A DNA stretch of 41,450 bases from Streptomyces sparsogenes. Its GTDB lineage: Bacteria > Actinomycetota > Actinomycetes > Streptomycetales > Streptomycetaceae. Each line of letters begins with the position of its first letter. Within the stretch, counting starts at the first letter, position 1. Where the stretch lies: assembly GCF_001704635.1 (NCBI RefSeq), contig NZ_MAXF01000146.1:1-41450 (forward strand), in the 5' to 3' direction. The notes beneath the pieces are model-generated. The model saw only the letters and a program-made list of their open reading frames with translations. It ran no database searches and was not told the origin of the DNA. The position numbers and the translations under genes are program-made. Positions 32,131 through 40,572 of this stretch are shown in pieces.

Positions 32131-34206
32131 ATGACTGCGCAAGACCGCCCGCGAGCGGACGGTGAGGCGTACCCGAACGGCCCGGCCGCCGCCCCCGGGG
32201 GTCTGCTCGACCTGCTCCGGGTCGCCGCCGTCGTGCTGGACAGCGAGGGCCGGATCGCCCTGTGGAGCCCGGAGGCCGAGCGGCTGATCGGCTACAGCGC
32301 CGCCGAGGCCCTGGGGCGCAACGCCGTCCGGCTGCTGGTCGACCGCGAGAACCGGCGGCGCGCGGTGGAGCTGTTCGAGCGGGTCCGCGCGGGCCCGATG
32401 TGGGCGGGGGTCGTCCCGGTCCGGCACAAGGACGGCGCCGCCCTGCGGGTGGAGTTCCGCACCATGGGCCTGCGCGACTCCCGCGGCGACGCGTACGCCC
32501 TCGGGCTGGCGGCCGACGAGCGGACCGTACGGCAGCTGGAGACCGATCTGGCCCTCTCCGGCTTCCTGGTCGAACAGTCGCCCGTGGGCCTGGCCGTCTT
32601 CGACACCGACCTGTGCTGGGTCCTGGCCAACCCCGCGCTGCGGGACATGAACGGCCTGGGCCGGCAGGAGCTGCGCGGCCGCCGTCTCAGCGAGGTGCTG
32701 CCGGAGGTGGACGCCCGGGCCATCGAGAGCGCCATGCTGCACGTCCTGGAGACCGGGCAGCCGGTCCTCGACCACCAGACCGTCGGCCGCACCCCGGCCG
32801 ACCCGGAGCACGAGCACGCCTGGTCGGAGTCGTACTACCGGCTGGAGGACCCCGGCGGCCGGGTCCTGGGCATCGCGGTCTCCGTGATCGACGTGTCCAG
32901 GCGCCACCGGGCGGCCAGCGAGATCGCCGAGGCCCGTGAGCGCCTGGCCCTCATCGCCGAGGCGGGCGTGCGCATCGGCACCACCCTGGACCTGCGGCAG
33001 ACCGCCCAGGAGCTGGCCGATGTGGCGGTGCCCCGGCTGGCCGACCTCGCCGCCGTGGACGTCCTGGACGCGGTGGTGCGCCGCGAGCCCGTGGCCCGGG
33101 TGCGCCCGGACGGCTCGGCCCGCTTCCGCGCGCTGGCCGTGGCCGCGGGATACCCCACCGACGCCGTCCACGCGGCGGACCCCGTCGGCGAGATCGCCCG
33201 GTACGACCCCAGCCGCATGATCACCCAGTGCGTCCGCGACGCCCGGCCGATCTTCCTCCCCCGGGTGAGCGACGCGGACCTGCGGCGCATCGCGCGCAAC
33301 GAGGCGGCCCGCGCCGTGCTGCGCAAGGAAGGCGTCCACTCCTATCTGGCCGCCCCGCTGATCGCCCGCGGCAGCGTGCTCGGCACCCTCAGCCTGCACC
33401 GCACGGTCAACGACCGGCCGTTCGACGAGCAGGACCTCACCCTGGCCTGCGAGCTGGCAACCCGCGCCGCGCTGTGCATCGACAACGCCCGGCTGTACGC
33501 CCGGGAGCGCGACGCCGCGCTCACCCTGCAGCGCAGCCTGCTCTCCCAGCAGCCGCGCGACCTGGACGGCCTGGAGGTCGCCTCCCGCTATCTGCCCGCG
33601 GTCAGCGCGGCCGGCGGCGACTGGTTCGACGTGCTGCCGCTCAAGGACGGCAAGGTGGCCCTGGTGGTGGGGGACGTGATGGGCAAGGGCATCCACGCCG
33701 CGGCCATCATGGGCCAGCTCCGCACCGCCACCCGCGCCTTCGCCCAGCTCGACCTGGCGCCCGCCGAGCTGCTGCGCCACCTCGACGACATCACCACCGC
33801 CCTGGGCGAGTCGATCGCCACCTGCCTGTACGCGGTCTGCGACCCGCGCACCGGCCGGTGCCGGCTGTCCACCGCCGGCCATCTGCCACCGGTGCTCGCG
33901 CGCCCGGGCGCACGGCCCGAACTCCTCGACATGCCCAGCGGCGCGCCGCTGGGCGTGGGCGGCGTGCCCTTCGCCGCGGCCGAGTGCGAGCTGTCGCCCG
34001 GCACCCTGCTGGCCCTGTTCACCGATGGGCTGGTGGAGAAGCGCCACCAGCCCATCGACGTGGGCCTGCGCACCCTGCTGGAGCTGCTGGACCACCAGCA
34101 GGGCCCGCTGGAGCGGACCTGCGACCAGGTGCTCGCCGCCCTGCACGGGGCGCCCGACGACGACGTGGCGCTGCTCCTGGCGCGGCTGCGGCCGACCGGG
34201 CGCTGA
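32131..34206 (+). CDS. PAS-PAS-GAF-PP2C (SpoIIE-type) phosphatase
   Basis: A 691-residue sensor phosphatase. GAGGTG lies before the ATG. PAS 1 is about residues 20-130 (SEGRIALWSPEAERLIGYSA), PAS 2 about 145-265 (QSPVGLAVFDTDLCWVLANP), GAF about 285-450 (ELATRAALCIDNARLYARE at the end), and PP2C about 460-690 with LQRSLLSQQP, GGDWFDVLPLKDGKV, VGDVMGKGIHAAA and the final DDDVALLLARL. It should dephosphorylate a STAS-domain anti-anti-sigma factor. It is the third of a probable three- or four-gene unit with the RsbW-like gene. Input ligands are unknown. Confidence 0.93.
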   Translation: MTAQDRPRADGEAYPNGPAAAPGGLLDLLRVAAVVLDSEGRIALWSPEAERLIGYSAAEALGRNAVRLLVDRENRRRAVELFERVRAGPMWAGVVPVRHKDGAALRVEFRTMGLRDSRGDAYALGLAADERTVRQLETDLALSGFLVEQSPVGLAVFDTDLCWVLANPALRDMNGLGRQELRGRRLSEVLPEVDARAIESAMLHVLETGQPVLDHQTVGRTPADPEHEHAWSESYYRLEDPGGRVLGIAVSVIDVSRRHRAASEIAEARERLALIAEAGVRIGTTLDLRQTAQELADVAVPRLADLAAVDVLDAVVRREPVARVRPDGSARFRALAVAAGYPTDAVHAADPVGEIARYDPSRMITQCVRDARPIFLPRVSDADLRRIARNEAARAVLRKEGVHSYLAAPLIARGSVLGTLSLHRTVNDRPFDEQDLTLACELATRAALCIDNARLYARERDAALTLQRSLLSQQPRDLDGLEVASRYLPAVSAAGGDWFDVLPLKDGKVALVVGDVMGKGIHAAAIMGQLRTATRAFAQLDLAPAELLRHLDDITTALGESIATCLYAVCDPRTGRCRLSTAGHLPPVLARPGARPELLDMPSGAPLGVGGVPFAAAECELSPGTLLALFTDGLVEKRHQPIDVGLRTLLELLDHQQGPLERTCDQVLAALHGAPDDDVALLLARLRPTGR

Positions 34207-34233
34207 AGACCGGCGTCCGGGCGGTCCGGTCCG

Positions 34234-35346
34234 TCACCGGCCGGCGGCGGCCCCGGCCTTCGCCCCGTCCCTGGCCCCGTCCCCGGCCAGGGGGTTCGGC
34301 GCGGCGGGACCGCGGAACGTCGCGCGGTAGGCGCTCGGCGAGACGCCGAGCGCCGCCTGGAGGTGCTGGCGCAGCGAGACCGCCGTGCCGAAGCCCGCCT
34401 CCCGAGCGATCCGCTCGACCGGCAGGTCGGTCTCCTCCAGCAGGTGGCGGGCGCGCTCGACCCGCCGCTGGGTCAGCCACTGGACCGGGGTCATGCCGAC
34501 CTCCTCGCGGAACCGCCGGGAGAAGGTCCGTACGCTCATCGACTCCAGCGCGGCCAGCTCGCGCAGGCTCAGCGGCCGCTCCAGGTGGTCCAGCGCCCAG
34601 GCGCGGGCCGCGGCCGTGGAGGAGCCGCGCTGCTCGGGCACCGGCCGCCGGATGAACTGGGCCTGGCCGCCCTCGCGGTGCGGCGCCACGACCGCGCCGC
34701 GGGCCACCTCGGCGGCCACCGCCGAGCCGTGGTCGCGCCGGATCATGTGCAGCACGAGGTCGAGCCCGGAGGCGTCCCCGGCCGAGGTGAGCACATCGCC
34801 CTCGTCGGTGTAGAGGACGTCCGGGTCCAGGTCCACCGCCGGATACAGCCTCCGGAACTGGTCGGCCGCCTGCCAGTGCGTGGTCGCCCGGCGGCCGTCG
34901 AGCAGCCCGGCGGCCCCCAGGACGAAGGCGCCCGTGCAGATCGAGGCGATCCGGGTGCCGGGGCGGATCCGGGCGAAGGCGTCGCCGAGCGCCGGGCCGA
35001 GCCGGCCCTCGGTCTGCGGCTCGTCGGGCTCGCCCGCGGCCGGGAAGACCACGGTGTCGGCCTCCCGCAGGACGTCCGGGCCATGGGCGACATTGACGCT
35101 GACGTCCGTGGCGGTACGGATCTCGCCTGGGGCCACCGCGCAGGTGACCACCTCGTACAGCCGCTCGCCGGTGGCCGAGACCGCCTGGCCGAACAGCCGG
35201 TGCACCAGGCCCAGTTCGAACGGCAGCAGCCCGTGCCGGACCAGGACGGCCACCCGGTGGCGGCCGGGGTGCGAGAACGCGGAGCCCGCCGAGGTCACGG
35301 GCACGGACGCGGTCACGGAGAGGGACGCGGGCACGGACGCGGGCAT
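34234..35346 (-). CDS. GlxA-type AraC-family transcriptional regulator (DJ-1/PfpI domain)
   Basis: A regulator of about 370 residues. The N-terminal DJ-1/PfpI amidotransferase-like domain has a Cys in SICTGAFVLGAAGLLDG but is a sensor in this class. The C-terminal AraC domain shows SLRELAALESMSVRTFSRRF and the second HTH VERIAREAGFGTAVSLRQHL with GVSPSAYRATF. ATG at 35346 is preferred; ATG at 35373 is also possible. The C-terminal 30 residues are Ala/Gly-rich and disordered. Target genes unknown. It lies 40 bases downstream of the ligD polymerase gene on the same strand. Confidence 0.9.
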   Translation of the reverse strand: MPASVPASLSVTASVPVTSAGSAFSHPGRHRVAVLVRHGLLPFELGLVHRLFGQAVSATGERLYEVVTCAVAPGEIRTATDVSVNVAHGPDVLREADTVVFPAAGEPDEPQTEGRLGPALGDAFARIRPGTRIASICTGAFVLGAAGLLDGRRATTHWQAADQFRRLYPAVDLDPDVLYTDEGDVLTSAGDASGLDLVLHMIRRDHGSAVAAEVARGAVVAPHREGGQAQFIRRPVPEQRGSSTAAARAWALDHLERPLSLRELAALESMSVRTFSRRFREEVGMTPVQWLTQRRVERARHLLEETDLPVERIAREAGFGTAVSLRQHLQAALGVSPSAYRATFRGPAAPNPLAGDGARDGAKAGAAAGR

Positions 35347-35386
35347 GGCGCGATTCTCGCACGGCACGCCCATCCGGCCACCGGCC

Positions 35387-36391
35387 TCACTTCTTGGCGC
35401 GGCTGGGCTGCACCCGCTTCGGCTCGCCCTTCATCTTCGGATGCTCGGGCGGATACGGCAGGTCGCCCAGGCCGTGCTCCCGCTCGTCCCGGTCGGCCAG
35501 CTCCAGGGCGGCCTCCAGGCGGCAGGGCTCCCGGTCCATGTCGGCGTGCACATCGCCCGCCTCCCGGAACCGCACCGGCATGGAGGCCAGGTCGAAGTCG
35601 CGCGGCCGGGCGTCGGGCACCTCCTCCCAGCGCAGCGGTGCCGAGACCGGCGCGTGCGGCCAGGGGCGCACCGAATAGGCGCTGGCGATGGTGCGGTCGC
35701 GGGCCGTCTGGTTGTAGTCCACGAACACCTTCTCGCCGCGCTCCTCCTTCCACCAGGCGGTGGTGATCCGCCGCGGAGCCCGCCGCTCCAGCTCCCGCGC
35801 GATGGCGATCGCGGCCCGCCGCACCTGGGTGAAGGTCCACACCGGCTCGATCGGCACGAACACATGCAGCCCGCGCCCGCCGGACGTCTTCGGCCACCCC
35901 CGCAGCCCCAGCTCCTCCAGCACCGGCCGCAGCTCACCGGCCGCCCGCACCGCGTCCCGGTAGTCGGTCCCCGGCTGCGGGTCCAGGTCGATCCGCAGCT
36001 CGTCGGGGTGGTCGGTGTCCTGCCGGCGCACCGGCCACGGGTGGAAGGTCAGACAGCCCAGGTTGGCTCCCCAGACGACCGCCGCGGGCTCGGTGGGGCA
36101 GATCTCGTCCGCGTAGCGCCCGCTGGGGAAGGAGATCCGCCCGGTCGGGATCCAGTCGGGCAGGTTCTTCGGCGCCCGCTTCTGGAAGAACGACTCGCCC
36201 TCTACGCCGTCCGGGTAGCGCTCCAGCATCGTCGGCCGGTCCCGCAGCGCCCGCACGATGCCCTCGCCGACGGCCAGGTAGTAGCGGGCGAGGTCCAGCT
36301 TGGTGAATCCGCGCTCCGGGAAATACACCTTGTCGGGGTTGGTCAGCCGTACCGTCCGCTCACCGACCGTGAGCTCCGCCGTCTCTCCCAT
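35387..36391 (-). CDS. LigD-type polymerase domain protein (NHEJ primase-polymerase)
   Basis: A 334-residue stand-alone LigD polymerase domain of the archaeo-eukaryotic primase superfamily. Markers: LTNPDKVYFPE at the N-terminus, the catalytic DLDPQPG (about residue 135), SGGRGLHVFVPI, and WWKEERGEKVFVDYNQ near the middle. ATG at 36391 has GGAG upstream. It fills gaps at broken ends in non-homologous end joining. It diverges from the ligase gene at 36469, so the LigD activities are split into separate proteins, as in other Streptomyces. No LigD nuclease domain and no Ku gene lie in the window. Confidence 0.93.
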   Translation of the reverse strand: MGETAELTVGERTVRLTNPDKVYFPERGFTKLDLARYYLAVGEGIVRALRDRPTMLERYPDGVEGESFFQKRAPKNLPDWIPTGRISFPSGRYADEICPTEPAAVVWGANLGCLTFHPWPVRRQDTDHPDELRIDLDPQPGTDYRDAVRAAGELRPVLEELGLRGWPKTSGGRGLHVFVPIEPVWTFTQVRRAAIAIARELERRAPRRITTAWWKEERGEKVFVDYNQTARDRTIASAYSVRPWPHAPVSAPLRWEEVPDARPRDFDLASMPVRFREAGDVHADMDREPCRLEAALELADRDEREHGLGDLPYPPEHPKMKGEPKRVQPSRAKK

Positions 36392-36468
36392 GAGCTCCAC
36401 GCTAGGCCCGCGCGCCGCAGGCCACCTCCCGGCGGGCGCGCGGGCCGGCGGGGACGGACAATCGGGGC

Positions 36469-37530
36469 ATGGACCTTCCGGTCATGCCGCCCGTGGAGCC
36501 GATGCTGGCCAAGTCGGCGGCCGCCATCCCGCCGGACATGCGATACGAGGCGAAGTGGGACGGCTTCCGCGCCCTGGTCTTCCGCGACGGGGACGAGGCC
36601 GAGCTGGTCAGCCGCTCGGGCAAGCCGCTGACCCGCTACTTCCCGGAGCTGGTCGGCGCCCTCCGGGCCAATCTGCCGCCGCGCTGCGTCCTCGACGGCG
36701 AGATCGTCATCGCGCGCGGGGGCCGCCTGGACTTCGACGCGCTCCTGGAGCGCATCCACCCCGCCGACTCACGGGTGCGGCACCTGGCCGAGGTGACCCC
36801 GGCGAGCTACGTGGCCTTCGACCTGCTCGCGCTGGACGACCGGTCCCTCATGGACACGCCCCTGCGACAGCGGCAGGACGCGCTGGCCGAAGCGCTGCGC
36901 GCGGCCGCCGACCCGGTGTTCACCGCCCCGTGGACCGACGACCTGGAACTCGCCGAGCGGTGGTTCCGGCAGTTCGAGGGGGCGGGCCTGGACGGCGTCG
37001 TCGCCAAACGCCCCGACCTCGGCTACCGGCCGGGGGAGCGGGTCATGGTCAAGGTCAAGCACGAGCGGACCGCGGACTGCGTGGTGGCGGGCCTGCGGGC
37101 GCACAAGTCCGGCCCGGTCGTCGGCTCGCTGCTGCTGGGCCTGTACAACACCGCCGGGCGGCTCCAGCACGTCGGGGTGTGCGGCGCCTTCTCCATGCGG
37201 CGCAGGCAGGAGCTGATGGCCGAGCTGGAGCCGCTGCGGATGGAGTCGGCCGAGGGGCACCCGTGGGCCGACTGGGCCAGCGAGGAGGCGCAGGCGCGCG
37301 ACCGCATGCCCGGCGCGCCCAGCCGCTGGAGCGGGCTCAAGAACCTGTCCTGGGTGCCGCTGCGGCCGGAGCGGGTGTGCGAGGTGGCGTACGACCACAT
37401 GCAGGGCGACCGCTTCCGCCACACGGCCCGGTTCCGCCGCTGGCGGCCCGAGCGCGAGCCGCGCGAGTGCACCTACGCCCAGTTGGAGGAGCCGGTGTGC
37501 TACGACCTCGGGGAGGTGCTGGGCTCCTGA
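36469..37530 (+). CDS. ATP-dependent DNA ligase (LigD/LigC-type)
   Basis: A 353-residue ATP-dependent ligase. The nucleotidyl-lysine is Lys29 in EAKWDGFR (motif KxDG). Motif IIIa DGEIVI, motif IV VVAKRPD and motif V MVKVKHERT are all present. The C-terminal OB-fold covers about residues 210-340 with FSMRRRQELM and EVAYDHMQGDRFRH. It lacks the polymerase and nuclease domains, so it is a stand-alone ligase that pairs with the divergent polymerase gene. It seals DNA breaks in end joining. The intergenic space is 77 bases and probably holds two divergent promoters. Confidence 0.95.
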   Translation: MDLPVMPPVEPMLAKSAAAIPPDMRYEAKWDGFRALVFRDGDEAELVSRSGKPLTRYFPELVGALRANLPPRCVLDGEIVIARGGRLDFDALLERIHPADSRVRHLAEVTPASYVAFDLLALDDRSLMDTPLRQRQDALAEALRAAADPVFTAPWTDDLELAERWFRQFEGAGLDGVVAKRPDLGYRPGERVMVKVKHERTADCVVAGLRAHKSGPVVGSLLLGLYNTAGRLQHVGVCGAFSMRRRQELMAELEPLRMESAEGHPWADWASEEAQARDRMPGAPSRWSGLKNLSWVPLRPERVCEVAYDHMQGDRFRHTARFRRWRPEREPRECTYAQLEEPVCYDLGEVLGS

Positions 37531-37571
37531 CCCGCCGACGGCTCCTGACCAGCCGACGGCGGAGTCGGCCG

Positions 37572-38258
37572 CTAACGGCGGCGGGAGCCGCCCGGGCCCG
37601 CCGCGGGGGCCGCGGTCATGTCCAGGAACCAGTCGCGGGCCGCCTCGGCCGCCTGCTCCAGGGTCCCCGGCTCCTCGAACAAGTGGGTAGCGCCGGGCAC
37701 CACATGGACGGCGTGGGGCGCCGCGAGCATCGCGGCGGCCTGCTCGTTGAGCCGCAGCACCTCGCGGTCGTCGCCGCCCACCACCAGCAGCACCGGCGCC
37801 CGGACCCGGGAGAGCGCGCCGCCCGCCAGGTCGGGGCGGCCGCCGCGGGAGACCACCGCCCGCACCCGGTCCGGCCGCTCCGCCGCGGCCACCAGCGCGG
37901 CCGCCGCGCCCGTGCTGGCGCCGAACAGACCGACCGGCAGCGCCGCGGTCGCCGGGTGCCCGCCCAGCCAGTCCACCGCCGCCACCAGGCGCCGGCCCAG
38001 CAGGGGGATGTCGAAGCGGTGCTCGGCGGTGATCGCGTCCACCCGCTCCTCCTCGACGGTGAGCAGGTCGAACAGCAGCGTCCCCAGCCCCGCCCGCCGC
38101 AGCACCTCGGCCACCGCGCGGTTGCGCGGGCTGTGCCGGGAACTTCCGCTGCCGTGCGCGAAGGCCACCGCGCCGCGCGCCCCCCGGGGCACCACCAGGT
38201 CGCCCACCAGCAGCGCGCCGTCGGCGGCGATGCGGGCCGTCTCCGATGCCGAGACCAT
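37572..38258 (-). CDS. Alpha/beta hydrolase, dienelactone-hydrolase-like
   Basis: A 228-residue alpha/beta hydrolase. Oxyanion/nucleophile elbow: LFGASTGAAAAL (GxSxG), acid in VVGGDD, His in PGATHLFEEPG, in the order Ser-Asp-His. FAHGSGSSRHSPRNRAVA near the start is typical of a family often found fused to or next to phosphoribosyltransferases. Substrate unknown. ATG has AGGAGG upstream. It lies 19 bases downstream of the sigma factor gene on the same strand, so a shared transcript is possible and the hydrolase may be under stress control. Confidence 0.88.
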   Translation of the reverse strand: MVSASETARIAADGALLVGDLVVPRGARGAVAFAHGSGSSRHSPRNRAVAEVLRRAGLGTLLFDLLTVEEERVDAITAEHRFDIPLLGRRLVAAVDWLGGHPATAALPVGLFGASTGAAAALVAAAERPDRVRAVVSRGGRPDLAGGALSRVRAPVLLVVGGDDREVLRLNEQAAAMLAAPHAVHVVPGATHLFEEPGTLEQAAEAARDWFLDMTAAPAAGPGGSRRR

Positions 38259-38277
38259 GGGCCACCTCCTGCGCGGC

Positions 38278-39063
38278 TCAGACGTGGGCCAGGAGGCCCT
38301 GCCTCAACTCGCTGTACAGCCGGGAGAGCCTGCGGGATATGTGCATTTGCGAGAAGCCGAGGATTTCGCCGATCTGGCTCTGTGAGAGGCCGACGAAGAA
38401 CCGCAGATACAGGACGTACCGGTCCTGTTCCGAAAGGTGGGTGATGAGCGCCCGCAGCGCCTCCCGGTTGACGACGCGCTCGATCGCCGCGTCGTCCGCG
38501 CCCACCGTCTCCGCGAGCAGCCGTTCCTCCGCGCCCTGGACCGCGGCGTTGAGCGACAGCGGGGTGCACGAGGCGCTGGCCTCCAGGCCCGCTTTCACGT
38601 CTTCCTGGGGCATTCCGGTGCGCGTGGATATCTCGGTGATGGTGGGGGTGCGGCCGCCGAGTTCCTGTTCGAGGGCGTCGCGGGCCGAGCGGGTGCGGGA
38701 GCGGACTTCCTGAATGTTCCGGGGGACGTGCAGCGTCCACAGATAGTCGCGGAAGTGCCGCTTGAGTTCGCCGGTGATGACCGGGATCGCATACGAGGGA
38801 AACGCGTGACCGAGGTCGGGATCGTAGCGGTCGACCGCCTTGACCAGGGCGAGGGAGGCGACCTGGGTGAGGTCCTCCATATTCTCGCCCTTGTTGCGGA
38901 AACGCAGCGCCAGGCGTTTCGCCACGGGTAGCCAGGCGCAGATGATCGCCTCACGCAAGGCGTCGCGCTCCGGCCCCGACGGCAATCGGGAAAGGCGAAG
39001 GAAATCGCCGTCGGTATCGGGAGTGTCGTCATGGCGCCGGTGGCGAGTCGCGGTTGCTGACAT
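38278..39063 (-). CDS. RNA polymerase sigma factor, SigB/SigF/SigG type (second copy)
   Basis: A 261-residue group 3 sigma factor. ATG at 39063 is preferred; a GTG two codons upstream (39069) also has GGAG nearby. Region 2: FRNKGENMEDLTQVASLALVK and YDPDLGHAFPSYAIPVITGEL; then RHFRDYLWTLHVPRN. Region 4: LSQSQIGEILGFSQMHISRRL. It belongs to the same subfamily as the one at 3626 but is clearly a different paralogue (VASLALVK for VGMIGLIK). There is no adjacent anti-sigma gene. It diverges from a HhH-GPD gene that carries a SigB-type promoter, so a SigB-class factor probably drives that gene. Confidence 0.94.
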   Translation of the reverse strand: MSATATRHRRHDDTPDTDGDFLRLSRLPSGPERDALREAIICAWLPVAKRLALRFRNKGENMEDLTQVASLALVKAVDRYDPDLGHAFPSYAIPVITGELKRHFRDYLWTLHVPRNIQEVRSRTRSARDALEQELGGRTPTITEISTRTGMPQEDVKAGLEASASCTPLSLNAAVQGAEERLLAETVGADDAAIERVVNREALRALITHLSEQDRYVLYLRFFVGLSQSQIGEILGFSQMHISRRLSRLYSELRQGLLAHV

Positions 39064-39200
39064 GGTCACTCGTCTCCGTGGTCCGATGTCACATCCTGCC
39101 CGCGGCACATCGATGCGCTAATGTCCCGCTCTTCCCGGCCCTCCCTCTGGTTGATCCAATTCACGATCGCCACCAGACTCGCATGGTCCCGAATGCCTCG

Positions 39201-39216
39201 CAATTCGGCCGAATTG
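39201..39216. promoter_or_regulatory. 16-base perfect palindrome CAATTCGGCCGAATTG
   Basis: It lies in the divergent region between the sigma gene and the HhH-GPD gene, unusually AT-rich for this DNA and without spacer. A regulator binding site is likely. Confidence 0.5.
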
Positions 39217-39261
39217 GCTCCGGATCGTCCCCCGGGCGGGGGAACCCGGGCGGGGGAGGCT

Positions 39262-39286
39262 GATTCGGCCGCGCCGCGCGGGGTAT
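39262..39286 (+). promoter_or_regulatory. SigB-type promoter of the HhH-GPD gene
   Basis: GATT (39262-39265), 15 bases, GGGTAT (39281-39286) fits the Streptomyces SigB consensus GNNT-N14-16-GGGTAY. The predicted start near 39293 is 3 bases from the ATG, so the message would be leaderless or nearly so; no ribosome site is present. Confidence 0.5.
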
Positions 39287-39295
39287 TCGGGCGCG

Positions 39296-39892
39296 ATGGA
39301 CATCACCCTCCGCCTCGCCCGGCGGCCCGAGGCCGACGCGCTGCTCGCGCGCAGCCCCCTGGCCGCGCTGACCGGCATGCTGCTCGACCAGCAGGTGCCC
39401 ATGGAGTGGGCGTTCTCCGGGCCGTACACGATCGCCCGGCGCATGGGCGGCGAGGACCTGGACGCGCAGGAGATCGCCGCCTGGGACCCGGAGCGGTTCG
39501 CCGAGGTGCTGTCTGCCAAGCCCGCCGTGCACCGCTATCCGGGGTCGATGGCCAAGCGGGTGCAGCAGCTCTGCCGGTACCTGGTGGACCACTACGACGG
39601 GGACGCGGCCGCCCTGTGGCGGGATGTCGCCACCGGCAGGGAGCTGCTCGCCCGGCTGAACGCGCTGCCGGGCTTCGGCAGGCAGAAGGCGCAGATCTTC
39701 CTGGCGCTGCTGGGCAAGCAGTTCGGGGTGCGGCCCGAGGGGTGGCGGGAGGCGGCGGGCCCCTACGGCGAGGAGGGTTCGTACCGCTCGGTCGCCGACA
39801 TCACGGGGCCCGAGTCGCTGGACAAGGTCCGCGCCTACAAGCAACAGGCCAAGCGGGCCGCCAAGGCGGCGGCCAAGCGGCCCACGTCCTGA
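39296..39892 (+). CDS. HhH-GPD-type base-excision repair protein
   Basis: A 198-residue protein of the HhH-GPD DNA glycosylase superfamily. The helix-hairpin-helix is LNALPGFGRQKAQIFLALLGK. LTGMLLDQQVPMEWAFSGP is the conserved N-terminal core. The catalytic Asp expected shortly after the hairpin (as in AlkA or MutY) is not evident: the segment reads FGVRPEGWREAAGP. This appears to be a family property, so a glycosylase function is uncertain. The C-terminus is Lys/Ala-rich. The gene is monocistronic, with the SigB-like promoter upstream. Confidence 0.82.
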   Translation: MDITLRLARRPEADALLARSPLAALTGMLLDQQVPMEWAFSGPYTIARRMGGEDLDAQEIAAWDPERFAEVLSAKPAVHRYPGSMAKRVQQLCRYLVDHYDGDAAALWRDVATGRELLARLNALPGFGRQKAQIFLALLGKQFGVRPEGWREAAGPYGEEGSYRSVADITGPESLDKVRAYKQQAKRAAKAAAKRPTS

Positions 39893-39963
39893 CGGGCGCC
39901 CTCCTGACGGGCGCCGCCGCCTCGGCCGCCGGCCGCTTGGCCTCGGTGGCGTGGTACGCCGGG

Positions 39964-40028
39964 CATGCCGTGGCTCAGCCGGTCGTGCTCCGTGGCTTCA
40001 GCCGGCCATGCCGTGGCTCAGCCGGTCG
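39964..40028. repeat. 22-base direct repeat with a partial middle copy
   Basis: CATGCCGTGGCTCAGCCGGT and two more bases occur perfectly at 39964-39985 and 40007-40028. A partial copy lies at about 39991-40005. The second copy spans the stop codon of the proline-rich gene. Confidence 0.85.
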
Positions 40029-40335
40029 CCCCCGGGCCGGACTCCCGGGTGAGCGGCCCCGGGGCGGGGGAGGGTTCCGGGACCGGGTCCGGGCCGGGCG
40101 GCTGGGGCACCGGGTGCGGGGGCGGGCCCGGCACCGGACCCGGCGCGGGGGTGGGGGGCGGGCCCGGCGGGGGGCTGGGCGCGGGGTCCGGCGGCGGGCC
40201 GGGTGACGGCCCGGGCTCCGGTCCCGGCGCGGGACCCGGCTCCGGTCCACCCGGGCCGGGCGACGGGGTCGGCGACGGCGGCGCTGGGTCGCGGTCGTCG
40301 GGGGAGAGGTGCCGGGGATCGGCCTGCCGTGTCAC
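40018..40335 (-). CDS. Proline-rich low-complexity protein (105 residues)
   Basis: GTG at 40335 follows GGAGG with 5-base spacing, the reason to prefer it over a GTG at 40365. After a normal first 18 residues (VTRQADPRHLSPDDRDPA) the rest is nearly all Pro, Gly, Ser, Ala and some Glu/Asp in PGP-like repeats (for example GPAPGPEPGPSPGPPP). It is predicted to be disordered; no signal peptide or membrane helix. The extreme proline content can look like a coding frame by chance in C-rich DNA, so it might be spurious, but the strong ribosome site supports it. Confidence 0.5.
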   Translation of the reverse strand: MTRQADPRHLSPDDRDPAPPSPTPSPGPGGPEPGPAPGPEPGPSPGPPPDPAPSPPPGPPPTPAPGPVPGPPPHPVPQPPGPDPVPEPSPAPGPLTRESGPGATG

Positions 40336-40490
40336 GGTGACCTCCAAAAGTCGTGCGACGGCCACTCATCCATCGCGACGCGAGTGCCCCGCCGTCCCCC
40401 GTCCACGCCTCCCCCGCCGGATCGCGGGAAAACCCGACCGGCCGACGGGAGCGGCGTCACGGGCGTCGGCGCGCCCCGCGACGCTTCCCT

Positions 40491-40515
40491 GATCCGGATT
40501 CCAAATCTCCGGATC
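40491..40515. promoter_or_regulatory. Inverted repeat GATCCGGA-N9-TCCGGATC
   Basis: Perfect 8-base arms with an AT-rich 9-base centre. It lies downstream of the deoR stop and upstream of the proline-rich gene; it may terminate the first or regulate the second. Confidence 0.5.
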
Positions 40516-40572
40516 TTCCTCGACCTCATCCTATCCGCCGGGCCTCGCCCACCGCCCTCACCGGCCGTGCGC

